From the NCBI RefSeq assembly GCF_002797935.1, contig NZ_PGER01000001.1, positions 1,674,001 through 1,738,000 on the forward strand: a DNA stretch of 64,000 bases, in the 5' to 3' direction. The DNA is from Flavobacterium sp. 1. Lineage in GTDB: Bacteria; Bacteroidota; Bacteroidia; Flavobacteriales; Flavobacteriaceae. The notes beneath the pieces are model-generated. The model ran no database searches and was not told the origin of the DNA. It worked only from the letters and a program-made list of their open reading frames with translations. Below, one piece after another: positions 8,563 through 18,373 of the stretch (position 1 is the first letter of the stretch; each line of letters starts with the position of its first letter). The translations under genes and the position numbers were made by a program.

Positions 8563-10512
8563 ATGAAAAACATTGCAATACTTTACCTGACTATACTCAA
8601 TCTTTTTGCAGTATCAATATATGCTCAAAAACGAAAAATAGCGAGTGCAGATAAAAAATACGATAGCTATGCCTATATCGATGCCATAAAAACATACGAG
8701 AGAATCGCCGAAAAAGGATATGAATCTCCAGATATGTACCAAAAAATCGGCAATGCCTATTACTTCAACTCTGAGTTAGACAAAGCCTATAAATGGTATG
8801 ACAAATTATTTGCGTTAACAACAAACGTAGATCCAGAATATTACTACAGATATGCCTATTGCCTAAAATCTGTCGGACAAAATGACAAAGCCAAAGAGAT
8901 ACTGTCACTTTACAATGAAAAAACCGGAAATAAAGGCAAAGGAGAATATTATGGCAAGGACATAAATTATTTAGATAAAATAAAAGAAAACTCGGGCAGA
9001 TATAAAATAAAAGATGCCGGCATTAATACTCAATATTCGGACTATGGCAGCTCAGTCTATAATGATAACAAATTAGTCTTTACATCATCAAGAGATACAG
9101 GAAGCTTAGCCCAGAGAAAACATACTTGGACTGATCAATACTTTACGAATCTATATGAATCTAACTTAACAGGAGATTCATTAACTCCAGGAAAAGCAAT
9201 GAAATTTCCCAATAGTGTCAAATCAAAATTTCATGAAGCAAGTGCTGTCTTTACTAAAGACGGCAAAACAATGTATTTTACGCGAAATAATTATTTAGAC
9301 GGAAAAAAAGGAAAAGATGAAAGCAGAGTTACTTTAATTAAGATATACAAAGCCAGCTTTGAAAACAATGATTGGGCAAAAGTTACGGAACTGCCTTTTG
9401 ACAGCAATAATTACAGCACAGCTCATCCCTCATTAAGCCCAGACGAAAAAACTTTGTATTTTGTTTCGGATATGCCTGGAGGCTTGGGCGAATCCGACAT
9501 TTATAGAGTATCTGTCAACAGTGATGGATCCTATGGAAACCCCATAAATTTAGGAAACGTAATTAATACTCCCGGCAAAGAAACATTTCCGTTTGTAACC
9601 GATGAAAATGAGATTTATTTTGCTTCAGACACACATCCAGGACTTGGCGGTCTAGATATATTCGTTTCCAAAATAATGCCAGACGGAACATTTGATGAAG
9701 TCAAAAATGTTGGTGCCGATGTAAATTCTCCTCAGGATGATTTTGCCTATCTTATCAACACACAAAACCGAATTGGATTTTTCTCCTCAAATAGACCTGG
9801 CGGAAAAGGCTTTGATGACATCTATCAGTTTTTGGAAACCAAAAGAATCAAAACAAAATGCAAACCAGAATTAAGTGGGACTATTAGCGAATTGGTTTTA
9901 AATCAAATGATTTCCAATGCCAAAATTACTCTTTATAATGACCAGCATAAAGCAGTAAGCACCACAGAATCTGATCAAAACGGGCAGTATTCATTTGACG
10001 TAGGAAGCAGTGGCACTTTTAGCGTTAGAGCAGAAAAAGAAGATTATGCAACAACTGAAAAAACTGTTGCTATAAAAGAAGATGACTGTAAAGCCCGATT
10101 GGATTTAGCCTTTGAAAAAGCTTTATGTAAAGTAGCAGTTGGTGACGATTTGGGCAAATGTTTTGGAATTAAATGGATTTACTTTGATTTAGACAAATCA
10201 GATATCAAACCTGAAGCCACATTAGATTTAGCCAAAATATTAGATGTAATGGGCCAATATCCAAATATGATGATCGATATTCGTTCCCATACCGATTGCC
10301 GAGCATCTTTCAAATACAATGAAGGCCTTTCTGAGAGAAGAGCTAAATCAACCAAAGAATGGCTAATTAAAAATGGCATTAGTTCAAATAGGCTAAGCTC
10401 TAGAGGCTATGGAGAAACCCAATTGGTCAATCACTGCTCTGATGGCGTAAAATGTACCGAGGAAGAACACCAACAAAACAGACGAAGCGAGTTCATAATT
10501 ACAGCCTTATAA
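8563..10512 (+). CDS. OmpA family protein with TPR and PD40 repeats (PorE-like architecture)
   Basis: The 649-residue product shows, in order: signal peptide (to about IYAQ), TPR-like helices (about 35-120), WD40-like PD40 propeller repeats (about 150-420; HPSLSPDEKTLYFVSD, GGLGESDIYR, SNRPGGKGFDDIYQF), a carboxypeptidase-regulatory-like beta domain (about 435-510), and a C-terminal OmpA peptidoglycan-binding domain (about 540-649; YFDLDKSDIKP, RSHTDCR, SERRAKS, NRRSEF). Family knowledge: this architecture matches PorE and related T9SS-associated proteins that anchor the machinery or its adhesin to peptidoglycan. It is last in the adhesin/PorP/TPR operon and is followed by a strong terminator. 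It may be an adhesin-specific paralogue rather than the core PorE. Confidence 0.88.
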   Translation: MKNIAILYLTILNLFAVSIYAQKRKIASADKKYDSYAYIDAIKTYERIAEKGYESPDMYQKIGNAYYFNSELDKAYKWYDKLFALTTNVDPEYYYRYAYCLKSVGQNDKAKEILSLYNEKTGNKGKGEYYGKDINYLDKIKENSGRYKIKDAGINTQYSDYGSSVYNDNKLVFTSSRDTGSLAQRKHTWTDQYFTNLYESNLTGDSLTPGKAMKFPNSVKSKFHEASAVFTKDGKTMYFTRNNYLDGKKGKDESRVTLIKIYKASFENNDWAKVTELPFDSNNYSTAHPSLSPDEKTLYFVSDMPGGLGESDIYRVSVNSDGSYGNPINLGNVINTPGKETFPFVTDENEIYFASDTHPGLGGLDIFVSKIMPDGTFDEVKNVGADVNSPQDDFAYLINTQNRIGFFSSNRPGGKGFDDIYQFLETKRIKTKCKPELSGTISELVLNQMISNAKITLYNDQHKAVSTTESDQNGQYSFDVGSSGTFSVRAEKEDYATTEKTVAIKEDDCKARLDLAFEKALCKVAVGDDLGKCFGIKWIYFDLDKSDIKPEATLDLAKILDVMGQYPNMMIDIRSHTDCRASFKYNEGLSERRAKSTKEWLIKNGISSNRLSSRGYGETQLVNHCSDGVKCTEEEHQQNRRSEFIITAL

Positions 10513-10533
10513 ATTTCCTAATCCTAAAATGCG

Positions 10534-10566
10534 AAAAACTACCCGATGGGTAGTTTTTTTTGTTTT
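10534..10566 (+). terminator. Rho-independent terminator of the adhesin operon
   Basis: AAAAACTACCC (10534-10544), a GAT loop and GGGTAGTTTTT, followed by a long T-run. The A-tract on the other side means it may also serve the converging CAP-domain gene. Confidence 0.9.
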
Positions 10567-10585
10567 TTCAGAATAAATAATACTC

Positions 10586-11089
10586 CTAGATTTTTACAAA
10601 TATATTAGTATAATACTTTTTGCCATTGGAAGGATTCTCTCTTATTGAAATACCAAAGTGAGTAAAATCTCCTTCAATATTTTCTTTATGCCCTTCACTT
10701 TTTAGCCAGGCATCAAAAGCGCCTTTTGCGCTATTATAATTATAAGCAACATTTTCACTTACCTTTTTTGCTCCTAAAACTTTCATTATATTATTTGAAC
10801 GAGCTTCAAAATCATCATGGTTTACAACATTATTTGCAATCATATATTCATCATGTTCTTCTGATTTATAGGAAACATGATTAATTTTTTCTAAAGCATT
10901 TAAACCTTTGCTTACTCTATAATTATTTATCAAAGTCATCGTTTCTAATTCTATGGCAGAATAATCATACCTCAAAACAACTGCAGGAACATCAGAAGCA
11001 GTTTGATCAGAAACATCTTCAGCTGAGCAGGAAACCATAAAACACAAAACAACAGCAAAAAAAGAAAAACGAAAATACTTTAATTCCAT
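10586..11089 (-). CDS. CAP-domain (SCP/PR-1-like) lipoprotein
   Basis: The 167-residue protein starts with a lipoprotein signal ending in FMVSCSAED, with Cys 21 as the lipidation residue, followed by a CAP domain from about residue 47. Recognisable CAP features are ETMTLINNYRVSKGL, the mid His/Glu region EEHDEYM, SENVAYNY, WLKSEGHKENI and the closing THFGISI plus YYTNIFVKI. Family knowledge: bacterial CAP proteins are secreted or surface-anchored, but their biochemical activity is rarely known, so no substrate is assigned. It is separated from pdxH by 160 bp of AT-rich DNA and is probably transcribed alone. Confidence 0.88.
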   Translation of the reverse strand: MELKYFRFSFFAVVLCFMVSCSAEDVSDQTASDVPAVVLRYDYSAIELETMTLINNYRVSKGLNALEKINHVSYKSEEHDEYMIANNVVNHDDFEARSNNIMKVLGAKKVSENVAYNYNSAKGAFDAWLKSEGHKENIEGDFTHFGISIRENPSNGKKYYTNIFVKI

Positions 11090-11249
11090 AATATCAGTCA
11101 GTTTAAATTTAAAGCAGATTATGGGGCAAACTCCTTTAACATTAACACTTTATAAATTTGTTACTCAAATAAACTAACAATTCTTTAAACCACAAAATAA
11201 AACCGACAAACTGCACTAAAATAAAAAAATACTATATATTTTTCTTATA

Positions 11250-11894
11250 TTACGGAGCTAAACGAGAAATTCTCCATGAATAATCTTCCTCAAGCTTATA
11301 TCGAATGCGATCATGCAGACGATTAGGTCTTCCCTGCCAAAACTCAACTTCCAATGGGGTTACCAAAAAACCGCCCCAATGTTGAGGACGCAGAATTTCT
11401 TTTCCTTCAAACTCTTTTTCTAATTGTTTCAAATTTTCTTCAAGATAGGTTCTTGAAGGCACAACCTCACTTTGATTTGAAACTATTGCCCCCAGTTTGC
11501 TTCCATCTGGTCTCGATTCAAAATAACCATCAGAATTATTTTCAGAGGTTTTTCGAGCAATTCCTTTTATAATCACCTGACGTTCTAGACTTTCCCAAAA
11601 AAAAGAAAGACACACATTTGGATTATTAGCAATAGCCCTACCCTTTTCAGAATTATAATTAGTATAAAAAGTAAATCCTTCTTCGCTAAATTTCTTTAAT
11701 AAAACGACACGTGATTTAGGAAAACCATCCAATCCAATTGTAGAAACTGTCATTGCATTGACTTCACCGCTTCCTTCAAAATTTTCAACCTCATGAAACC
11801 ATCTGTTAAATAGATTTATTGGATCCTCAGGAATTGAAGATTCTAATAATTCACTTTTTTCGTATGATTTTCTATAATTGCTTAAATCACTCAT
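11250..11894 (-). CDS. pdxH: Pyridoxamine 5'-phosphate oxidase
   Basis: The 214-residue length is normal for PdxH. It oxidises pyridoxine or pyridoxamine phosphate to pyridoxal phosphate using FMN. Family signatures visible are NAMTVSTIGLDGFPKSRVVLLK, NYNSEKGRAIANNP, SFFWESLERQV, the ESRPDGSKLGAIVSNQS segment, and the C-terminal VEFWQGRPNRLHDRIRY and SWRISRLAP that contact FMN and substrate in characterised enzymes. It is a complete cytoplasmic enzyme. It lies between rnz and the CAP gene, all on the minus strand, with an array of 16-bp repeats directly upstream of its start. Confidence 0.96.
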   Translation of the reverse strand: MSDLSNYRKSYEKSELLESSIPEDPINLFNRWFHEVENFEGSGEVNAMTVSTIGLDGFPKSRVVLLKKFSEEGFTFYTNYNSEKGRAIANNPNVCLSFFWESLERQVIIKGIARKTSENNSDGYFESRPDGSKLGAIVSNQSEVVPSRTYLEENLKQLEKEFEGKEILRPQHWGGFLVTPLEVEFWQGRPNRLHDRIRYKLEEDYSWRISRLAP

Positions 11895-11899
11895 TGTTT

Positions 11900-11988
11900 A
11901 GATTATTGGATTTTTAGATTATTGGATTTTTAGATTATTGGATTTTTAGATTATTGGATTTTTAGATTATTGGATTTTTAGATTATTG
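11900..11988. repeat. 16-bp tandem repeat, 5.5 copies
   Basis: AGATTATTGGATTTTT is repeated perfectly at 11900, 11916, 11932, 11948 and 11964, followed by a 9-bp partial unit to 11988. It fills most of the rnz-pdxH gap, starting 6 bp from the pdxH start codon, so copy number sets the length of the pdxH leader. Confidence 0.95.
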
Positions 11989-12050
11989 AAAATACTTTTT
12001 TTACATTTACTTTCGAACAGTCTAAAAATCTATAAATCTAACTATCCATT

Positions 12051-12956
12051 TTAAAACTCAAAACTTTTACCATCATCAGCCAATAATACTTCTTTAAAGA
12101 CAGTTTCTGCTTCTTCTTTAAATAAATTAATAGTATCATAACGAGTGGAATAATGCCCTAAAATTAATTGCTGGGCATTTGCTTTCAAAGCAATTCTGGC
12201 AGCTTCTTTGGCGGTCGAATGCATTGTTTTGGAAGCCAGACTTTCTTCAGAATCTAAAAATGTGGATTCATGATACAATACTGAAACATTTTCAATTATT
12301 GGAATTATATCTTCATTGTATTTGGTATCCGAACAAAAAGCATAACTCAAAGCTGGATCTGGATCGTAAGTCAATTTACTGTTAGCAATCACACGTCCAT
12401 CATCAAGAGTGATATCTTTACCGTTTTTTATATTCTGATAATAACAGGTTTCAATTTCAAAATCCTGAACCGCATTCAAATCGAGTTTGCGCTCCCCTAT
12501 TTTTTCCTGAAATAAAAATCCATTGGTATAAACCCTGTGCTTTAATGGAATTGTCTTTACAATTACTTTTTCATCTTCAAAAATAATTTCACTTTGCTTA
12601 GATTCCAATTCATGAAAAAACAATTCATAATTTGTCCATGAATTTGATAATTTTAATTGCAGATCTATTATCTCTTTTATTCCTTTTGGTCCATAAATAT
12701 GCAAATCCGTAGTTCTACCTAAAAGTGAAAAAGTCGATATCAAACCAACTAATCCAAAAAAATGATCCCCATGCAAATGGGAAACAAAAACATGATTAAT
12801 TTTTGAAAATTTTAATTTGTTTTTACGCAATTGAACCTGAGTTCCTTCTCCGCAGTCAATCAAAAATAGTCTGTTTTTTATTTCTAAAACCTGAGAAGTG
12901 GGATTGGTTAAAGTACGAGGAGTAGCGGCATAACAGCCTAAGATGGTGAGTTTCAA
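12051..12956 (-). CDS. rnz: Ribonuclease Z (tRNA 3' endonuclease)
   Basis: At 301 residues this is the short RNase Z form, a metallo-beta-lactamase-fold enzyme that trims tRNA 3' trailers. The N-terminus MKLTILGCYAATP is typical, and the zinc-binding motif HLHGDH lies near residue 62. Other ligands fit SYAFCSDTKY (Asp), LYHESTF and the closing LILGHYSTRY. The flexible-arm/exosite region lies near 145-170. The full-length product has no missing metal ligand that I can see. It follows the STAS-like gene on the minus strand across a 137-bp gap with an unusual phased repeat. Confidence 0.95.
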   Translation of the reverse strand: MKLTILGCYAATPRTLTNPTSQVLEIKNRLFLIDCGEGTQVQLRKNKLKFSKINHVFVSHLHGDHFFGLVGLISTFSLLGRTTDLHIYGPKGIKEIIDLQLKLSNSWTNYELFFHELESKQSEIIFEDEKVIVKTIPLKHRVYTNGFLFQEKIGERKLDLNAVQDFEIETCYYQNIKNGKDITLDDGRVIANSKLTYDPDPALSYAFCSDTKYNEDIIPIIENVSVLYHESTFLDSEESLASKTMHSTAKEAARIALKANAQQLILGHYSTRYDTINLFKEEAETVFKEVLLADDGKSFEF

Positions 12957-12965
12957 TTTTTTTTT

Positions 12966-13090
12966 GTTTAATATTGTTTTAAAATGGTTTAAACTTGTTT
13001 AAGTTAGTTTAACACAGTTTTAATCCTTAAAATTAATAATGTACAATCATTCGGCAATTTTAAACATTTAAACTCTAAACAATTTTAAAC
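12966..13090. repeat. Phased GTTTAA/TTAAAC word array
   Basis: GTTTAA or GTTTTAA words begin at 12966, 12976, 12987, 12997, 13007 and 13017, a spacing of 10-11 bp. Their complement form TAAAC then ends at 13065, 13073, 13080 and 13090. It fills the gap between rnz and the upstream gene. Function is unknown. Confidence 0.7.
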
Positions 13091-13093
13091 ATC

Positions 13094-13426
13094 TTAGAAA
13101 CCTAAATCTCTTTCAATTTCATCCATTTCTATTAAATCTTGAGCTTCCAATTGAGTAGGCACAACAATAATAGATCGAGGAACTTTATTAAAATCAATAT
13201 TCTCTACAACCAAGACTAATGATTTTTTTGCTTTTTTATGTTTTTTGGATAAATCGGAGAAAATTTTAATTGACTTTACATCAACCGATTTATCATGGGT
13301 AATATCTAAAATAAGATTATGGTCTTTAAAGCTACTGTATTGGTTATTTATCTTTTCTAAAAAGGCTACAATATCTCCTTCAGTATCTTTAATTATAATA
13401 GTATGTCCTTTAGCAGTAACTTTCAT
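13094..13426 (-). CDS. STAS-like small conserved protein
   Basis: The 110-residue cytoplasmic protein has no signal peptide. The alternating strand/helix pattern (GDIVAFLEKI, NLILDITHD, VKSIKIFSDLSKKHKKAKKSLVLVVE, SIIVVPTQLEAQDLIEMDEIERDLGF) resembles a STAS/anti-sigma-antagonist fold, including the eA-type C-terminal helix. A phosphorylatable Ser or Thr is not obvious. It lies between pyrB (11 bp gap) and rnz, so co-transcription with pyrRB is likely. Public annotations of relatives sometimes carry the name ribonuclease Z, which the sequence does not support: there is no HxHxDH motif. Fold assignment is inference. Confidence 0.7.
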   Translation of the reverse strand: MKVTAKGHTIIIKDTEGDIVAFLEKINNQYSSFKDHNLILDITHDKSVDVKSIKIFSDLSKKHKKAKKSLVLVVENIDFNKVPRSIIVVPTQLEAQDLIEMDEIERDLGF

Positions 13427-13437
13427 GTATGCAAAAT

Positions 13438-14364
13438 TTATTTAATTTTTGAAGCCAAAAGATAGATAACTGCCATCCTGATAGCAACTCCATTCTCCAC
13501 TTGATTTAAAATTACCGATTGTTGAGAGTCGGCAACATCACTTGTAATTTCCACACCTCTGTTTATTGGACCTGGGTGCATGATTACAATTTCTTTATCT
13601 AATGAATCCAGTAAAGCTTTATCTACTCCATACTGTTGAGCATACTCTCTGGTCGATGGGAAAAAATTCACGTCCATTCTTTCATTCTGAACCCTTAACA
13701 TATTAGCTACATCACACCATTCTAATGCTTTACGCAAATCAGACTCAACTGTTACTCCAAGTGATTCAATATATCTTGGGATAAGTGTTTTTGGTCCGCA
13801 GACTTTAACTTCGGCGCCCTGCATTTGCAAAGCATATATATTAGAAAGAGCAACTCTAGAATGCAGTATATCTCCAACAATCACCACTTTTTTCCCAGCT
13901 ACATCTCCTAATTTCTCTCTAATTGAATAACTGTCCAACAAAGCTTGGGTAGGATGTTCATGAGCTCCGTCTCCTGCATTTACAATACTTGCTTTAACAT
14001 TTTTGGATAAAAAATAAGCTGACCCAGGATTTGAATGCCTCATGACAACCATATCAACTTTCATAGAAAGAATATTGTTTACGGTATCAATTAATGTTTC
14101 CCCTTTTTTTACTGAAGATTGCGCCGCTGAAAAACTAATTACATCAGCAGATAATCTTTTTTGAGCTAATTCAAATGATAACTTTGTACGGGTACTGTTT
14201 TCAAAAAAAATATTGGCAATTGTAATATCGCGCAATGAAGGCACTTTCTTTATAGGACGATTAATTACTTCTTTAAAATGATCGGCAGTTTCAAAAATCA
14301 GGTTGATATCATTTTCATTAATATATTTAATACCTAATAAATGATTTACACTTAATTCGCTCAT
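13438..14364 (-). CDS. pyrB: Aspartate carbamoyltransferase catalytic subunit
   Basis: The 308-residue enzyme makes carbamoyl-aspartate from carbamoyl phosphate and aspartate, the committed step of pyrimidine synthesis. Signatures seen are the carbamoyl-phosphate loop FFENSTRTKLSFE (about residues 52-64), SSVKKGE, GDGAHEHPTQALLDSYS, VGDILHSRVALSN and the aspartate-binding end MHPGPINRGVEI. Length is normal. It lies 70 bp downstream of pyrR and 11 bp upstream of the STAS-like gene, indicating a pyrR-pyrB operon. No regulatory chain gene (pyrI) is present here. Confidence 0.97.
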   Translation of the reverse strand: MSELSVNHLLGIKYINENDINLIFETADHFKEVINRPIKKVPSLRDITIANIFFENSTRTKLSFELAQKRLSADVISFSAAQSSVKKGETLIDTVNNILSMKVDMVVMRHSNPGSAYFLSKNVKASIVNAGDGAHEHPTQALLDSYSIREKLGDVAGKKVVIVGDILHSRVALSNIYALQMQGAEVKVCGPKTLIPRYIESLGVTVESDLRKALEWCDVANMLRVQNERMDVNFFPSTREYAQQYGVDKALLDSLDKEIVIMHPGPINRGVEITSDVADSQQSVILNQVENGVAIRMAVIYLLASKIK

Positions 14365-14434
14365 TATAATTTATTTTTTTTCAGATTTTTATAATTAATA
14401 TATGGTAAAAGCGGTCTTATTGTTGTTCCTAAAT

Positions 14435-14974
14435 CTAATTGGTCACTAAATAAACACCATCTTCTCCATCTTGTTCTGCCCAACAAACTTTTACTTTTTC
14501 ACCATTAATAGCATCTACTTGACGGCCGCGATAATCGGGCTGAATGGGTAAATCTCTACTAAAACGTCTATCGATTAATGCCAGCAACTCTATTCCTGAA
14601 GGCCTACCAAAAGATTGAATTGCTGTTAAAGCTGCACGAATACTTCGTCCTGTGTACAGTACATCATCAATAAAAATGACTTTTTTATCTTCAACCAAAA
14701 AATCAATTTGTGTTTTATTTGCTTCCAAAGGCTTATTAGTCCTACGGAAATCATCTCTAAAAAAAGTAATGTCCAAATAACCTAAAGCTACATTTGGCAA
14801 GTGATATTCTTTTTCTAATAATTCTTTCAAACGTTCTGCCAAAAAAGTTCCTCTAGGCTGAATTCCAATCAATACAGTGTCCGAAAAGTCAAGATGTTTT
14901 TCAATTAATTGACAAGCCAAACGATTCAAAATAATATTGACTTCTTTTGAATTGAGTAACACTTTTTGGTTCAT
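14435..14974 (-). CDS. pyrR: Bifunctional pyr operon regulator / uracil phosphoribosyltransferase
   Basis: The 179-residue phosphoribosyltransferase carries the PRPP loop VIFIDDVLYTGRSIRAAL (about residues 95-112), IGIQPRGTFLAERL and DITFFRDDFRR, all typical of PyrR. Family knowledge: in Firmicutes PyrR binds pyr leader RNA and also has weak UPRTase activity. Adjacent pyrB supports a regulatory role, but I saw no convincing PyrR-binding loop or terminator in the roughly 100-nt leader, so RNA-level control here is unproven. A good TATATTTG promoter element lies upstream. Confidence 0.93.
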   Translation of the reverse strand: MNQKVLLNSKEVNIILNRLACQLIEKHLDFSDTVLIGIQPRGTFLAERLKELLEKEYHLPNVALGYLDITFFRDDFRRTNKPLEANKTQIDFLVEDKKVIFIDDVLYTGRSIRAALTAIQSFGRPSGIELLALIDRRFSRDLPIQPDYRGRQVDAINGEKVKVCWAEQDGEDGVYLVTN

Positions 14975-15077
14975 ATTTAGAAATTATTTGTTTTTAAAAG
15001 ATTACGGGATAGTATCATTTTAAAAATGCTTTATTCCATATTTATGCGTTTTTAAAACATCCGTAGATTTAGTTGAA

Positions 15078-15085
15078 CAAATATA
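15078..15085 (-). promoter_or_regulatory. Promoter -7 element of pyrR-pyrB operon
   Basis: On the minus strand this reads TATATTTG, a perfect Bacteroidota TAnnTTTG box. It would start transcription near 15071 and leave a leader of about 96 nt before the pyrR ATG. A matching TTG at the usual upstream distance is absent. Confidence 0.6.
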
Positions 15086-15235
15086 CAAATTCCGATTGTA
15101 GAATCTGCACGCTGAGAATTTAAATATTTTTCGATTTTAAAAATTAAAATGATGAAACATAATCGCTAAATTATATGATGAATATAAATGATATCAACAT
15201 AATTTTATAGAATTAACACTATAAAACTAAATTGT

Positions 15236-15409
15236 ATGCAAAACAGAATCACTAAATTAATATTTGCTTTTACGATTCTTTTAACCCTGAACAGCTGCGA
15301 AACCATTGCAGGCATATTTAAAGCAGGCATGGATTTTGGAATATTTATTGTAGTTGCAGTTATTGCAGTTATTTTATACATAATAAGTAAGCTCTTCAAA
15401 AAAGAATAA
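15236..15409 (+). CDS. 57-residue membrane lipoprotein
   Basis: ATG at 15236 to TAA at 15407-15409, 57 codons. The product has a lipoprotein-type signal (ITKLIFAFTILLTLNSCE, Cys at residue 23), then ETIAGIFKAGMDFG and one strong transmembrane helix (IFIVVAVIAVILYIISKLF) with a Lys-rich tail. I recall similar tiny proteins in many Flavobacterium genomes, sometimes misnamed phosphatidate cytidylyltransferase; this one is far too short for that enzyme. The role is unknown. It is divergent from pyrR. The overlapping minus-strand frame at 15205-15399 is a shadow. Confidence 0.72.
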   Translation: MQNRITKLIFAFTILLTLNSCETIAGIFKAGMDFGIFIVVAVIAVILYIISKLFKKE

Positions 15410-15430
15410 ACTAACCTTTTTACTTAAAAA

Positions 15431-15465
15431 CACAAAAAAACTCCTGCAGTTTTTTGCAGGAGTTT
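15431..15465 (-). terminator. Terminator of the ABC-F gene (possibly bidirectional)
   Basis: AAACTCCTGCA (15438-15448), a 6-nt loop, and TGCAGGAGTTT (15455-15465). On the minus strand a run of seven T follows, serving the ABC-F gene whose stop is at 15491. The plus-strand tail is weaker. Confidence 0.88.
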
Positions 15466-15490
15466 ATCATTATTCAGACTTATGTGTTTT

Positions 15491-17218
<1,728 letters not shown>

Positions 17219-17330
17219 CTACCAACAGCTGTTAAATGGAGTTATAAAATCACTATTGGATTTAACCAATTTTTGTCATAATAATTTATAGAAAAAGAAT
17301 AATTTTATCGTTATAAAATATTTATTTATC

Positions 17331-17358
17331 GAAAAACAATAAAAATATATTGTTTTTC
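17331..17358. promoter_or_regulatory. Candidate operator: 10-bp perfect inverted repeat over the -33 box
   Basis: GAAAAACAAT (17331-17340) and ATTGTTTTTC (17349-17358) are perfect inverted copies around 8 bp. The right arm contains the -33 TTG (17350-17352) of the DUF2975/HTH promoter, so a bound dimer would block it. The HTH gene in the operon is the natural candidate binder (inference). Confidence 0.6.
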
Positions 17359-17379
17359 AATTTTTATTTCATAAGTTTG
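17350..17379 (+). promoter_or_regulatory. Promoter of the DUF2975/HTH operon
   Basis: TTG (17350-17352), a 19-bp spacer, then TAAGTTTG (17372-17379): a full match to the Bacteroidota TTG-N19-TAnnTTTG promoter. Transcription would begin near 17385, after the in-frame TTG at 17382, which decides for the ATG at 17421. Confidence 0.75.
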
Positions 17380-17420
17380 TTTTGAAATTAAAATTATTAA
17401 TCAACCACAAACCATTTACC

Positions 17421-18014
17421 ATGACAAAAAACAGACTTCTTAATGTGTCAATCTTTATTTGCAAATCATTCAGGTTAATTTATATTATCCTATTTATGAT
17501 AGTTACAGGATTCTTTATTCATTTTCAAATTAATCCTTCAGCATACAAAAAATTCAATTTCAATGACTTTTCAATAGAAAAAAATACAGATTTAAAATTC
17601 AAAATTGAAACTAAATCAAAATTTAGCATGAATAATGACAAAGTACTAGAAGATAATGAAGTATATAAAATTGATAAACTAACTACCGGTTCTTCATTTT
17701 TTCTCTATATAGAAATTGCTTTATGCATGATTTTAAGTTTTTTATGTCTTAAAGAATTTCAAAATGTACTTGAATCTGTAAAAAGAATAAACACTTTTCA
17801 AGAAAGGAATGTAGCTTCTTTTAGAAAAATTGGTAAATATCTTTCTTTAATTTTCATACTATCAAGTTTTTCAATGTTAAGTTTTAAAAATGGACATATA
17901 ATGTCTTTTAGTTTTTCTATTACTTTGCCATGCCTAATTATACTTTCTTTTATAATGGCTGAAATTTTCAAGGAAGGAAGTATGTTATCCGAAGAAGTTA
18001 ATTTAACAGTATAA
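17421..18014 (+). CDS. DUF2975-like integral membrane protein
   Basis: From the ATG at 17421 the product is 197 residues with four hydrophobic helices (about 11-34, 94-112, 135-155, 160-180) and an extracytoplasmic loop between the first two. The layout matches DUF2975 proteins. The pairing with a small Cro/YozG-type HTH gene only 2 bp downstream is the hallmark of this family. Family knowledge: such membrane/HTH pairs are common in Firmicutes and Bacteroidota and are thought to form a regulator with membrane partner; the signal is unknown. An earlier TTG frame start at 17382 overlaps the promoter and is rejected. Confidence 0.72.
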   Translation: MTKNRLLNVSIFICKSFRLIYIILFMIVTGFFIHFQINPSAYKKFNFNDFSIEKNTDLKFKIETKSKFSMNNDKVLEDNEVYKIDKLTTGSSFFLYIEIALCMILSFLCLKEFQNVLESVKRINTFQERNVASFRKIGKYLSLIFILSSFSMLSFKNGHIMSFSFSITLPCLIILSFIMAEIFKEGSMLSEEVNLTV

Positions 18015-18016
18015 AT

Positions 18017-18223
18017 ATGGCTATCATCGTAAATTTAGATGTAATGTTGGCAAAAAGAAAAATGTCATTGTCTGAACTTTCAGAAAAAGTAGGGATAACA
18101 CTTGCCAATCTTTCAATTCTTAAAACCAATAAAGCCAAAGCAATCCGATTTTCAACTTTAGATTTAATTTGCAAAGCTTTGGACTGCCAACCGAGTGATA
18201 TATTGCAATATACGGAATCTTAG
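18017..18223 (+). CDS. Small Cro/C1-type HTH regulator (YozG-like)
   Basis: The 68-residue protein is essentially one helix-turn-helix domain: LDVMLAKRKMSLSELSEKVG, ITLANLSILKTNKAKAIRF, STLDLICKALDCQPSDILQY. The last segment is the typical end of XRE-type domains (SDIL). It starts 2 bp after the DUF2975 stop, so the two are translated together. It has no sensor domain, so the membrane partner may control it. Inverted repeats before and after the operon (17331-17358, 18374-18395) are plausible autoregulatory operators (inference). Confidence 0.9.
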   Translation: MAIIVNLDVMLAKRKMSLSELSEKVGITLANLSILKTNKAKAIRFSTLDLICKALDCQPSDILQYTES

Positions 18224-18342
18224 AAAACAAATAAAAAGGTTTGGATTCATTGAAAAACATAAATTTTCTGTTCTTACAGGATTTTATTTTTTGCCGAATT
18301 TAAGTTAACCACTTAAGTAATCTTTAATTATTAAGGTAAAAA

Positions 18343-18368
18343 AAACCTGACAACGAATTACCAGGTTT
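18343..18368 (-). terminator. Terminator of the GH20 gene
   Basis: AAACCTG (18343-18349) and CAGGTTT (18362-18368). On the minus strand the stem is followed by TTTTTTTT. It lies 115 bp past the GH20 stop. Confidence 0.75.
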
Positions 18369-18373
18369 AGAAT

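Noticed and set aside
15205..15399. Minus-strand 64-codon frame
   Set aside because: It is the complement of the 57-residue lipoprotein gene, whose signal peptide and membrane helix are much more protein-like.
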